From NCBI GenBank assembly GCA_965242975.1, contig CBDETS010000007.1, forward strand, positions 4,030,001 to 4,094,000: 64,000 nt of DNA, written 5' to 3'. Origin of the DNA: JAPPHA01 sp965242975 (GTDB lineage Bacteria; Pseudomonadota; Alphaproteobacteria; Rhodobacterales; Rhodobacteraceae). The position numbers were made by a program, and so were the translations under genes. Under the pieces are notes generated by a model, which saw only the letters and a list, made by a program, of their open reading frames with translations, was not told where the DNA came from and made no database searches. Of this stretch, positions 28,529-35,919 are shown piece after piece (the stretch's first letter is position 1; the number at the start of each line of letters is the position of its first letter).

Positions 28529-29263
28529 GTGCATGCGCTGATCGTCCATTGCCATCCGGAACCGGCGTCGTTCAATGCGGCACTCACGGAGGTGACAGGG
28601 AAGACATTGAGGGAGCGGGGATTTTCGGTCGAAATCTCGGATCTCTATCGCGAGGAATTCGATCCGTGCGAAGCCCCCGGGCACTACACGAACCGCGAAA
28701 ACAGCACCGTTTTTTCTTCCTTGGGCGAGCAGCGCCACGCCTTCGACACGAACACGCTTCCCGAAGATGTCCGGAGAGAGATAGCTCGGCTGGAGCGTGC
28801 CGAACTCGTGCTTTTTCAGTTTCCGGTCTGGTGGCACGGCCAACCCGCCATTCTCAAGGGGTGGTTTGACAGGGTCTTTGTCAATGGAGGACTCTACACA
28901 AGCACGATGCGCTACGATCGTGGTTACTTTCGCGGCAGGAAGGCAGTGTGCTCCGTGACGACCGGAGCCCCGGAAATCGCGTTTGGTCCCGGATGCCGCG
29001 GCGGTGATATCGAGTTGATTCTCTGGTCAATCCATGTTTCGCTTCACTATTTGGGTTTCCACGTCTTGCCGCCTTTCGTGGCTTTCGGAATCCAGGGGCA
29101 CGGCTACGTGTATGCGGAAGAAGACAGCAACAATCGGCGTTTGCTTTTGTATCGGGAGACATGGAAAGAACGGCTGAAGAACCTCGACCGGGACACGCCG
29201 CTGGAATTCCAGGGGTGGGACAATTGGGATTCCGGAGGCCGTGCAAGGGCGGCGCGAACCTGA
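28529..29263 (+). CDS. NAD(P)H dehydrogenase (quinone), flavodoxin-like fold
   Basis: 244 residues from a GTG at 28529 with GGGGGAG upstream. ALIVHCHPEPASFNAAL is the FMN phosphate loop and FQFPVWWHGQPAILKGWFDR is the diagnostic block of the NQO/KefF/MdaB group. Two-electron quinone or electrophile reduction is expected, possibly induced through the divergent LysR regulator. Confidence 0.9.
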   Translation: MHALIVHCHPEPASFNAALTEVTGKTLRERGFSVEISDLYREEFDPCEAPGHYTNRENSTVFSSLGEQRHAFDTNTLPEDVRREIARLERAELVLFQFPVWWHGQPAILKGWFDRVFVNGGLYTSTMRYDRGYFRGRKAVCSVTTGAPEIAFGPGCRGGDIELILWSIHVSLHYLGFHVLPPFVAFGIQGHGYVYAEEDSNNRRLLLYRETWKERLKNLDRDTPLEFQGWDNWDSGGRARAART

Positions 29264-30068
29264 ACTGGCGTTCAGCGGGGGAGTTCGGGCAGGCAATGCC
29301 ACCTCAAAGGGCGGATTCGGCGAAACCCTACGCCACATCGACCGCGGTTGCGTACGGAACATCGACATTGCTGGCGGGATGTTTGGTCGTTCACGACCTC
29401 CTGCCGGTCGGGCAGGTCGCCCGTAGAGGGATCGATCGCCGGATCCTCGACATCAATTCGGAAATTGACTGACGACCGATGGAGGCCTGTGCAGTGAGGA
29501 CATTTGGACGGCGTAATTGCGCTCGGCAGAGATCAGACAGGTTTTCTTTCCAGGGATCATGATCTCAGATGGAAGTCCGGGTATCGACAGAATGCGCATG
29601 TGGCCCGGTTACAGCCCGGCGGCATGTGCTGAGTGCATAGCTGGAAAAACCGCACCCAGCGGTGCCGGGCGGGACCGCACAGAGACCTGACCAGCTCCAG
29701 GACGAAATTCCCGGATTTCGATCATCGAGCCATGCGTTCAACGCAACGGAAAGCATCATGCGGCTTGAAACCGGCCACCAGCCGTGTCCTGCCGGCCTCT
29801 CTCGTGCTGTTGGGCGAGCTTGAACCCGACATTTCACGCTAATTGCGGCTCAGAGCTTCGTTTCCTCCGATGATATCAGAGAACAGTGTCTGCGACGGCT
29901 GCAGTGAAGGGGGTGCAATTCGAGGCAAGCGATACCGTTCGCAGAATTGAGCTGCGAAAAAGTCATGTCAGACGACCGTGGTGATGGATCGATGGTTCGG
30001 GCAGCCCCGATTATGACCCCTCACCGTTCCATTCACACACCGCGGCCTCTTACGGTTGGCCTGACAAC
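29264..30068. other. 805-bp stretch with gene remnants
   Basis: No intact gene. Positions 29779-29861 hold one copy of a dispersed repeat that reads as the 3' end of an unknown gene (see repeat entry). The rest shows no motif. Confidence 0.45.
29779..29861 (+). repeat. Dispersed repeat, copy 1 (3' end of an unknown gene family)
   Basis: About 80 bp roughly 80-85 percent identical to 33374-33458. In one frame both copies encode the same short C-terminus (SRVLPASLVLLGELEPDISR versus SRALPASLVLLGVLEPNVSC, then stop), with several third-position differences. The downstream TTGCGGCTCAGAGC is identical. This suggests two diverged remnants of one gene rather than a simple DNA duplication. Confidence 0.55.
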
Positions 30069-30443
30069 TCAAGTCCGTCGAGCGCCCGGCGCAATTTCAA
30101 GTTCGGAGATCAACGACACTGCCTTCCGCTTGAGTTCGGGAAGGCTGTCACACGCAATCCGCCAGACTGTCTCTGGCTCAACTGCTTCATAGTCGTGGGC
30201 CAGAATGTTGCGAAATCCGATAGCGTCCCGCAATTCCGGAAGCCTTGCCGCAAGTTCGGGACTGCCGGACTTGAGGCGGTTGAGAGCGTTTCCAGGAGTG
30301 ATGAAACACATTCCGACAGCCAGTTGGGTCCTCCTGTCGCCGAGGAACGCGTCCCAACGCAATCCATCGACCAGACCCGCGATCTCTTCGGCTTCACCAA
30401 CGACATCCTGAAGGGCCGTCAGCGGATCACGCGGTGCTGTCAT
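30069..30443 (-). CDS. HEPN-domain protein (HEPN/MNT toxin)
   Basis: 124 residues. DUF86/HepT-like HEPN protein with the RNase-type motif RNILAHDY (R-x4-H-x-Y) near residue 88. HEPN toxins cleave RNA and are neutralised, often by AMPylation of the HxY tyrosine, by a partner MNT nucleotidyltransferase. The partner lies directly upstream, overlapping by 17 bp. Start at the only methionine, 30443. Confidence 0.85.
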   Translation of the reverse strand: MTAPRDPLTALQDVVGEAEEIAGLVDGLRWDAFLGDRRTQLAVGMCFITPGNALNRLKSGSPELAARLPELRDAIGFRNILAHDYEAVEPETVWRIACDSLPELKRKAVSLISELEIAPGARRT

Positions 30444-30744
30444 AAACGGTTTCCCGCGAGCGGTCGATGTGCGCTTGCCGCCGTTTGTTCCTGATCGCGC
30501 CCATGCTGGCGATATCGACCTCGCGGCCGAGGGCATCGGCCAGGTCGAACTTGAGTCCCATGAAGCAGCGCAGCATGTCTTTCGGAAGCGGCCGCTGGAA
30601 ATCGACGAGGAAATCCGCGTCGCTGGTCTCGGGATCGAAATCCGTGCCCCGCGCGGCCGAGCCGAACAGGTCGAGCCGCTTCACGCCGTAGCGGCGGCAG
30701 ATCTTCGCAATCTCCTCTTTCCTGCTTTTGATATCGGCATGCAT
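30427..30744 (-). CDS. MNT nucleotidyltransferase antitoxin
   Basis: 105 residues. Minimal nucleotidyltransferase with LFGSAARGTDF and the metal-binding TSDADFLVDF (D-x-D), as in MntA antitoxins. ATG at 30744 with GGAAGG upstream; the frame is open to 30837 but without a better start. Overlaps the HEPN gene in the usual antitoxin-first order. Confidence 0.85.
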   Translation of the reverse strand: MHADIKSRKEEIAKICRRYGVKRLDLFGSAARGTDFDPETSDADFLVDFQRPLPKDMLRCFMGLKFDLADALGREVDIASMGAIRNKRRQAHIDRSRETVYDSTA

Positions 30745-31204
30745 TGGCCTTCCGTCTCCCGATTTCCGTTCCGTCATGATCATAGCCTGCCGCAGGGCCT
30801 GATTCCAGACGCTCACACGGGTCGGATGTGTTCCCATTAGGGCACCGTTGTGGATTGGCCTTCATGGATTTGGCCCGCCGGTTCCCGGGCCGCAGCAGTG
30901 GTGACCACGCTCCCGTCGATGTTTCGGGGCCGCTGGATTTAACACAACGCAGATTATCGGACTCCGCGTCTGACGATATCGAGCATATCCGGGAGAGGCG
31001 TCGTGCGGAAAACCAGCTGGGTTTCGCGCTCTTCAGCTCTGCGTCTTACGCTACCCGGCGCGCAGCAATCTGCGCAGTGGCAGGCCGCTGTTGTTGCAGA
31101 TGAAGATTGATGGAGTAGAGATCAGGCATGAATCACCCTGTCTCATTGGCGATGCGGAGGGTGGATTGGCCGACTGTGCGCAGCCCTGTCACCGGCCGTC
31201 CTGC
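30745..31204. other. Intergenic stretch containing a dif-like site
   Basis: 460 bp with no gene. It contains the first of the two 27-bp direct repeats (30934-30960). Otherwise nothing recognised. Confidence 0.45.
30934..30960 (-). repeat. 27-bp direct repeat, dif-like (copy 1)
   Basis: Identical over 27 bp to 32768-32794, same orientation. On the minus strand it reads ...CCGATAA-TCTGCG-TTGTGTTAAAT. The right arm matches the XerD arm of E. coli dif (TTATGTTAAAT) at 10 of 11 positions, and the left arm keeps the XerC-side ATAA with the 6-bp spacing. A Xer recombination site is proposed, not proven. Confidence 0.55.
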
Positions 31205-31495
31205 TCAACCGTCAGGTCGGATGGGGTCAAGCCGAATGTCCAGCTTCGCGCCAACGGCCTCGGCATAGTTCGCCAGCTTGGCAATGCTGATGTTCTGGCG
31301 CGCGCCTTCGATCCGCGAGACTTCACTCTGCCTGGTTCCCATGCGTTCCGCCACCTCGGTCTGGGAAAGCCCCGCTGCCACCCGGGCAGCAATGAGTTTC
31401 CGGGCAAGATCAAACTCGGGCGCCAATGCCTCATAGGCCACCCGGTTTTTGGGGTCGCTCAGGAATTCAGCCTTAAGTTCTGACAGTTTGGTCAT
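31205..31495 (-). CDS. HTH-type antitoxin (HigA-like)
   Basis: 96 residues. Xre-type HTH at about residues 35-90 (AGLSQTEVAERMGTRQSEVSR). Acts as antitoxin and autorepressor in HigBA-type pairs. Its ATG overlaps the toxin stop (ATGA), toxin gene first, the order typical of HigBA. It lies between two dif-like repeats. Confidence 0.87.
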   Translation of the reverse strand: MTKLSELKAEFLSDPKNRVAYEALAPEFDLARKLIAARVAAGLSQTEVAERMGTRQSEVSRIEGARQNISIAKLANYAEAVGAKLDIRLDPIRPDG

Positions 31496-31815
31496 GTGAC
31501 CTCCTTTGCCCTCTTCCTGGCCGTTTCCAGCGCGGTCGATGGCGTTTTCCGGGTTTTCTTCTGAAACACATGGACAACGATCAATCGTCTTTCAGCGGCC
31601 GTAACGCAAATGGCGCGCGCAATTCCGTCCTTCCCGCTCAGGCGCATTTCCCAAAGACCGCCAGACAGAAAGCGGACATGGGGCATCCCCACCGTTCTGG
31701 GGCCATGTTCCGCAAGGAGTTCGCCAACCCGCAGGAAACGGGCATACAAATCGCGCGGCAACTTCGCCAGTTCACGGTCGACTCTCTTGTCCAATGTTTC
31801 GACAATCCACTTCAT
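31492..31815 (-). CDS. RelE/HigB-family toxin
   Basis: 107 residues. Phage-derived Gp49-like/HigB toxin of the RelE superfamily, a ribosome-associated mRNA endonuclease. Recognisable blocks: VRFLSGGLWEMRLSGKDGIA and IVVHVFQKKTRKTP. Start set at 31815; an in-frame alternative four codons upstream (31827) would lie inside the operator-like palindrome. Confidence 0.87.
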   Translation of the reverse strand: MKWIVETLDKRVDRELAKLPRDLYARFLRVGELLAEHGPRTVGMPHVRFLSGGLWEMRLSGKDGIARAICVTAAERRLIVVHVFQKKTRKTPSTALETARKRAKEVT

Positions 31816-32165
31816 ACCATAACACATATGTTATACAGAAAACCAGAAAACCAGACCCTTTTTCCGAACTCGTTTGTCCTGCCTGTCCGGAAACGCTGTC
31901 CGCATCAAACCCCTGTCCGCAATGGGTTGCAGCCTGTTTATGGACAGGGTTGTCGGGAGGTGTCCTTAACCGCTCCTTTCCGGACAGGAGGGGTCGGCAA
32001 GGTGCGGGGCGGGTTCAGCCCGACAATTGCAAGCCGGTTGCAGACAATCCGGGTTCGTTCGCACGCAATCCGGGCATAGAAGAACATGAGAAATTGATTT
32101 GACCTTGTAGCCACCGTGTGAAGATGTTGGACGGCTGACCTATTAAGGACAAAAGGAATTCTGAA
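31816..32165. other. Intergenic stretch with CTGTCCG motifs
   Basis: 350 bp without a gene. Three CTGTCCG motifs occur at 31883, 31896 and 31913. They resemble the repeats in front of the resolvase relic at 58,480-58,524, which may mean a leftover resolution or promoter region. Function unknown. Confidence 0.4.
31819..31834 (-). promoter_or_regulatory. Candidate operator of the HigBA-like pair
   Basis: ATAACA-TATG-TGTTAT, a perfect 6-bp inverted repeat with 4-bp spacer immediately upstream of the toxin start. The position fits autoregulation by the HTH antitoxin. Confidence 0.55.
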
Positions 32166-32744
32166 GTGCCAAACCGACAAGATTCCAAATATGTTGCCCA
32201 TTTCACAAAAGGCGATACCGCATTCTCTAACCTCGAGAGCATGCTAAATGATAACGTGATCCAAGCTCATAATCTTCCATGGAACGACCGGCGCGCGGTC
32301 TGTTTTACAGAATGCCCATGGTCAAGTTTGTTAGCGCACGCTGAACAGTATTCAGCATACGGGATCGGGTTCCGGAAAGAGCGTGTTTTTGCCGCCGGCG
32401 GAGGACCAGCCTATTATGTGCGAAATGATCTGTTCGGCCAACAGCAATGGGTAGGAGTGAATTACACATTTGTCACGCCGTACTGGCCAGGGTCCCGTCC
32501 TGCCACGAAGGCACGGCATGACAAAGACAGTCATCCAATCGACTATCTTCACGAGCGTGAATGGAGAGTTCCACACGATTTTACATTCCAATTGAATCAG
32601 GTCGAGTTCGTCATTCTGCCTGACTACAACACCATGGCAAGATTCCCGACTGCCTTGAAGGACGCAATCGGTCGGGAAAAATTCATCCTAATGGATGTTT
32701 ATCGCAAAATCGAAGAGCTTTGGCCGGTTCATGTGCTAGCGTGA
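32166..32744 (+). CDS. AbiGi-like abortive-infection/antitoxin-type protein (tentative)
   Basis: 192 residues, lower GC than the backbone. GTG start at 32166 with AAAGGAA upstream. The layout HFTKGDTAFSNLESML ... CFTECPWSSL ... YSAYGIGFRKE ... EREWRVPHDF resembles AbiGi-type proteins (KYGSYGIG-like block and a final E-x-EWR) and the related DUF2971 group. No partner AbiGii nucleotidyltransferase is adjacent. Bracketed by the dif-like repeats. The family call is by eye and uncertain. Confidence 0.5.
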   Translation: MPNRQDSKYVAHFTKGDTAFSNLESMLNDNVIQAHNLPWNDRRAVCFTECPWSSLLAHAEQYSAYGIGFRKERVFAAGGGPAYYVRNDLFGQQQWVGVNYTFVTPYWPGSRPATKARHDKDSHPIDYLHEREWRVPHDFTFQLNQVEFVILPDYNTMARFPTALKDAIGREKFILMDVYRKIEELWPVHVLA

Positions 32745-32767
32745 AGGCAAGCTGAACCGGGAGCAGG

Positions 32768-32794
32768 TGGATTTAACACAACGCAGATTATCGG
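32768..32794 (-). repeat. 27-bp direct repeat, dif-like (copy 2)
   Basis: Second identical copy of the 30934-30960 repeat, closing a 1.83-kb segment that contains the HigBA-like pair and the AbiGi-like gene. Sequence similarity between the copies stops just outside the 27 bp. Confidence 0.55.
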
Positions 32795-33002
32795 CCCAAC
32801 CGCTCGAGGCGGCAGTCGCATGCTCGCGGATTGAGCCGACATCGCCGGCCGCGATTGCAGCATCAATCTCTGCCTTGAAGTCAGTAGTCCCAGGCTATCG
32901 CCGAGACCCGGAAATCACCAAAGATTTCCACCGTGAAATCACACGCGATTTCAAAAGAACGTTTTGCAAGACGAAAATGTTCATGTGATGGTTGAATGGT
33001 TG

Positions 33003-33026
33003 CGGTGAACCAAGCTTGGTTCACCG
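33003..33026. promoter_or_regulatory. 24-bp perfect palindrome upstream of a small wHTH gene
   Basis: CGGTGAACCAAG followed by its exact reverse complement. It is centred about 50 bp before the ATG at 33066 and not followed by a T-run, so an operator is more likely than a terminator. Confidence 0.5.
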
Positions 33027-33065
33027 TCCTCTCTCCGCAACCTGAATTGAACAGAGGACTGTGTC

Positions 33066-33308
33066 ATGCCCAAAAGCGAATGTCTCGAAAACCGATTACT
33101 CAAACTCCTGCGTTCGGGCCCCGCCAACAAATGGTGGAATGCAAGAGAGATTGAAGAGAAACTGGGCTGGAATCGACCCGGTTCGTTCTGCAAACACCCA
33201 CCACAAAATCAGTTGGCTGCCTGCATCAGCCGGAAGCTGCAAGAAGATGGCCTGGTCAGAGTATCACAGTCTGGTTCCCGTAGCCCCGTCCTTGTCTGTC
33301 TGGCTTAG
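33066..33308 (+). CDS. Small winged-helix-like protein (hypothetical)
   Basis: 80 residues. Composition and pattern (REIEEKLGW ... CKHPPQNQLAACISRKLQEDGLVRVSQSG) look like a winged helix: a helix-turn-helix, then a 'LQEDGLV' wing. AGAGGA upstream of the ATG. Preceded by the palindrome at 33003-33026, which may be its own operator. Not recognised as a named family. Confidence 0.45.
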   Translation: MPKSECLENRLLKLLRSGPANKWWNAREIEEKLGWNRPGSFCKHPPQNQLAACISRKLQEDGLVRVSQSGSRSPVLVCLA

Positions 33309-33373
33309 ACCTCTGCGCGATATGCACCCGGTGCATGGCTGGAACGTCTGAAGTCGACCGCGCCGGCCTGAAT

Positions 33374-33458
33374 CGACCATCAGCCGTGCCCTACCGGCCT
33401 CTCTCGTGCTATTGGGTGTACTTGAGCCCAATGTTTCATGCTGATTGCGGCTCAGAGC
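33374..33458 (+). repeat. Dispersed repeat, copy 2
   Basis: Diverged copy of 29779-29861, same strand. Together they bracket about 3.5 kb containing the HEPN/MNT and HigBA-like modules. Confidence 0.55.
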
Positions 33459-33585
33459 GCCATTTTTGACGGAAAAGTATCTGGAAACCCGGCTTTCATC
33501 TGCTACCGGCCAGCAGCAAGGCCATGGCGCCGATGATGATTTGCGGTTGCAACGGCAATGATTCCCACCTCCAGGTGGGCCAAGG

Positions 33586-34770
33586 TCAGGCTTCTGGTGT
33601 GTCTGTGTCGTAGACGAATGAGTCCAGCAAGGCGGCTCGTATTCGAGAGATAGCGCGTTCGCGCGCATTTCTCGGCGACGGGTTCCTGTACCAGTCCTGA
33701 TTGTAGATCGCGGTGAGAAGACGGGCGTAGTTGGATGGTTTGTCAAGGGTGGAGGGCGCAAGGTCGAAGGAAGCAGCCAAGCCATCCGTCGATGCCCCGT
33801 TTACCGACACGAAGCGGTCAGGACGAGCAAGGGTGAGTAGTCTGGTCGCAATACCGGGGCCGACCCCGTCGATATCCCGGAGGGCACGATAGGAATCGAA
33901 GGCGAGTTGGGGGAAAGCGTCATCGGCGGCGGCGATGACACCGAGCACGATGTCTTGAATCGCTTCCCGATCGTTGCCGAATACCGTGTTCAGGGCCCTT
34001 GGTCTCATGCGGCCGAACAGCGCCCAACCTACCCCCGAGGTCAGGCCAAGTAGGCGATAACGGTCGTATTGGTCGAGTTCATTCCAGTCCGGTTGAGCGA
34101 CGACGTCGTGCAGGACCTCGGCGGTTTCACGCCAACTCCTCTGCTCACCCAGAACTGACCATGAATGACGATTGCTCCACCAGCCGTCGCACTGCTCCAA
34201 AGCTGCGACATAGCTACGCCAGTCTCCGACTCCTTCAAGCAGATGCAAGGGGTCGAGATCAGGCGTGTCAGGCGGCCGCGGTGCCGGTGGTGGCGGATTC
34301 TGGTTTCTGGACTTGGCGTAGACCTCGATAGCATCGTGATCGAGCGGATCGGTGTGTTCCCACAGGTCATCGAACCAAGCCTGGACGGATTCGGTGTCAG
34401 ATGTTTCGAACAGGGCCTCTTCGTTCATTCCGAAACCGCCGGATGTGAAATTTGCACTGCCGACCCAGGCAATAGATTTCCCGCCACCGCGGAATATGAA
34501 GACTTTCGGGTGAAAACGCCGACTTGCGTCGGCCCCCTGCAGCTGACCAATATTGGTGAGCATTCTGAGGGCGAAGGGATCAGTCAGATTGCCCCACAGA
34601 CCGACGACGGCGCGGATCTCCGGCGACGGTTGCTGCCGCTGCAAAGCGCGGAGACCTTCGTGGCTCGTGGCCCAAGCGGTGGCGAGATCGATTTCGGTTG
34701 CCCAGACAAGATGCTTCTTGAACCGGGGTAATATATCTTCGTCGGTGATCAACATGGCAAGCGTCCGCAT
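33586..34770 (-). CDS. PLD-family nuclease-like protein with C-terminal helix-hairpin-helix region
   Basis: 394 residues. One HKD motif is clear: HPKVFIFRGGG ... VGSANFTSGG (about residues 87-112). That is one half-site, so a dimer would be needed for catalysis, as in PLD-type nucleases. Around residues 300-330 DIDGVGPGIATRLLTLARPD reads as a helix-hairpin-helix, a DNA-binding element. A proline-rich linker (NPPPPAPRPPDTP) joins the parts. It lies in the island beside TA genes; a restriction or defence role is possible but unproven. Alternative start at 34755. Confidence 0.72.
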   Translation of the reverse strand: MRTLAMLITDEDILPRFKKHLVWATEIDLATAWATSHEGLRALQRQQPSPEIRAVVGLWGNLTDPFALRMLTNIGQLQGADASRRFHPKVFIFRGGGKSIAWVGSANFTSGGFGMNEEALFETSDTESVQAWFDDLWEHTDPLDHDAIEVYAKSRNQNPPPPAPRPPDTPDLDPLHLLEGVGDWRSYVAALEQCDGWWSNRHSWSVLGEQRSWRETAEVLHDVVAQPDWNELDQYDRYRLLGLTSGVGWALFGRMRPRALNTVFGNDREAIQDIVLGVIAAADDAFPQLAFDSYRALRDIDGVGPGIATRLLTLARPDRFVSVNGASTDGLAASFDLAPSTLDKPSNYARLLTAIYNQDWYRNPSPRNARERAISRIRAALLDSFVYDTDTPEA

Positions 34771-34912
34771 AGTGCGACAGCGCGAACGTTACAAGAGAAC
34801 GGTCGGCAGTACGCACAATAGTGTTCGTCATCGGCGCATTCAGTTCAACTCCTGCTGAAATGAATCCGCGGGCACTGCGTTCAGGGCACCATGTGGAGAT
34901 AATCGAAAAGGC

Positions 34913-34939
34913 CAAAAGAGAGGGCGGCCAAGGCCGCCC
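34913..34939 (-). terminator. Rho-independent terminator of the MobC-like/pemK transcript
   Basis: Stem GGGCGGCC / GGCCGCCC with a 2-nt loop, followed on the minus strand by CTCTCTTTT. It is placed about 90 bp after the PemK stop. Confidence 0.7.
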
Positions 34940-35028
34940 CTCTTATCCTGTCTCCCCTTGCGGGGAAGCGGTGATTCCACGGAGGAATCCCGTATCTGCA
35001 TTCATGATGGTGCATTTCGGTTCATCCG

Positions 35029-35415
35029 TCAAGATCGAGGTAATGGCAGATTTCGCCAGACCTTGCGCAGAATTGCCTGAAAAACGTCATCCGGAATTCG
35101 TGGCACGGCCCCTGCAGGAGAGGACAATCTCCTCGTCGATACGGTGTGAACATGGTTGCACACAACCCATGCTTTACGGTCACCGAGGGGCGAAACCAGT
35201 TGCACCGCGAACTTGTCATCGCGCTGCGGCTTGGTGGTCATCGGAACAACAGTGACAACACCGTACAGTGTCGCTGATCTGGACAGGACAACAACCGGCC
35301 GGCACTTGCTGAACTCCGGAGGTTCGGTGTGTTCCGAGGCCGGATAGTCGCACCAGTATACCTGACGTATTCTCGGAGCGGTCTTTATCCGGGGCCTTTC
35401 GAGGGTTCGTTTCAT
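35029..35415 (-). CDS. PemK/MazF-family toxin
   Basis: 128 residues. Type II toxin endoribonuclease fold: RQVYWCDYPASEHTEPPEF (start of the barrel), RPVVVLSR and VVPMTTKPQ are family positions. The ATG overlaps the stop of the upstream MobC-like gene (ATGA). No conventional MazE-type antitoxin is present; the gene in the antitoxin position looks like a mobilisation accessory gene. Confidence 0.8.
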   Translation of the reverse strand: MKRTLERPRIKTAPRIRQVYWCDYPASEHTEPPEFSKCRPVVVLSRSATLYGVVTVVPMTTKPQRDDKFAVQLVSPLGDRKAWVVCNHVHTVSTRRLSSPAGAVPRIPDDVFQAILRKVWRNLPLPRS

Positions 35416-35741
35416 GGCTCTCGTGAATCCAATGAACCTTCCTTCTCTTCCGGATCATCCGCATCTCCGATGATATCGGGGAACAGCTCCCGGTCGATCT
35501 CCCTGAGGAATCCGGGGAGCCCTTCCTGGAGCCATTTCCTGAGGCCTGGTCCGTGTTTGGTGTCGCTTTCGATCTGGTGAAGCACGAAGGCGCCGACCAG
35601 GATCTTGCGGCGCGTATCGCGTGCGCGTTCCTTCTTTGCGACGCGTGCCCTGATGGCTTTCTGCCGCGCCTCGATGGCTTGTTTCTTCCTGTTCAGTTCT
35701 TCGAGGCGTTCCTCGTCCGACCTGCGTTTTCGTGTTGCCAT
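35412..35741 (-). CDS. MobC/TraC-like relaxosome accessory protein (tentative)
   Basis: 109 residues. The N-terminal 55 residues are a highly charged coiled coil (EERLEELNRKKQAIEARQKA). The middle KILVGAFVLHQIES resembles small relaxosome proteins encoded next to MobQ/TraA relaxases. It is divergent from the relaxase gene with the candidate oriT between. It is translationally coupled to pemK, so it could also act as the antitoxin; that is inference. Confidence 0.6.
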   Translation of the reverse strand: MATRKRRSDEERLEELNRKKQAIEARQKAIRARVAKKERARDTRRKILVGAFVLHQIESDTKHGPGLRKWLQEGLPGFLREIDRELFPDIIGDADDPEEKEGSLDSREP

Positions 35742-35841
35742 ATGCGGTTTTCCCTGTCTGTATCCTACCCTTTCTGATATTCCCGCCGGTGATCGCCCGT
35801 CAACACCTTGCTGCCGGGCACGAAAATCCTGAATGAAATGA

Positions 35842-35871
35842 AAGGCGCGCTTATGAGTTGTATTGCAACTC
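35842..35871. other. Candidate origin of transfer (oriT)
   Basis: In the 178 bp between the MobC-like gene and the relaxase, the minus strand has TAAGCGCGCCTT (35842-35853), close to the Q-type nic consensus TAAGTGCGCCCT. It lies next to a 6-bp inverted repeat GAGTTG-N5-CAACTC (35855-35871). Position, hairpin and nic-like core together suggest oriT of a MobQ relaxase. Confidence 0.6.
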
Positions 35872-35919
35872 GCGCTCTGCTAACCGCGATCATCAACCTT
35901 GCATATACCCGGATCGCCA

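Noticed and set aside
29850..29900. Possible second MobC remnant (TCCGATGATATC-like match to 35465-35480)
   Set aside because: Only about 16 of 18 bases match and the surrounding frame is not conserved; chance similarity is likely.
30934..32794. Integron attC interpretation of the 27-bp repeat (GTTAAAT resembles an R' core site)
   Set aside because: Only one core-like box is present, there is no matching RYYYAAC partner at attC spacing, and no integron integrase is in the window; the XerCD-type reading explains more of the repeat.
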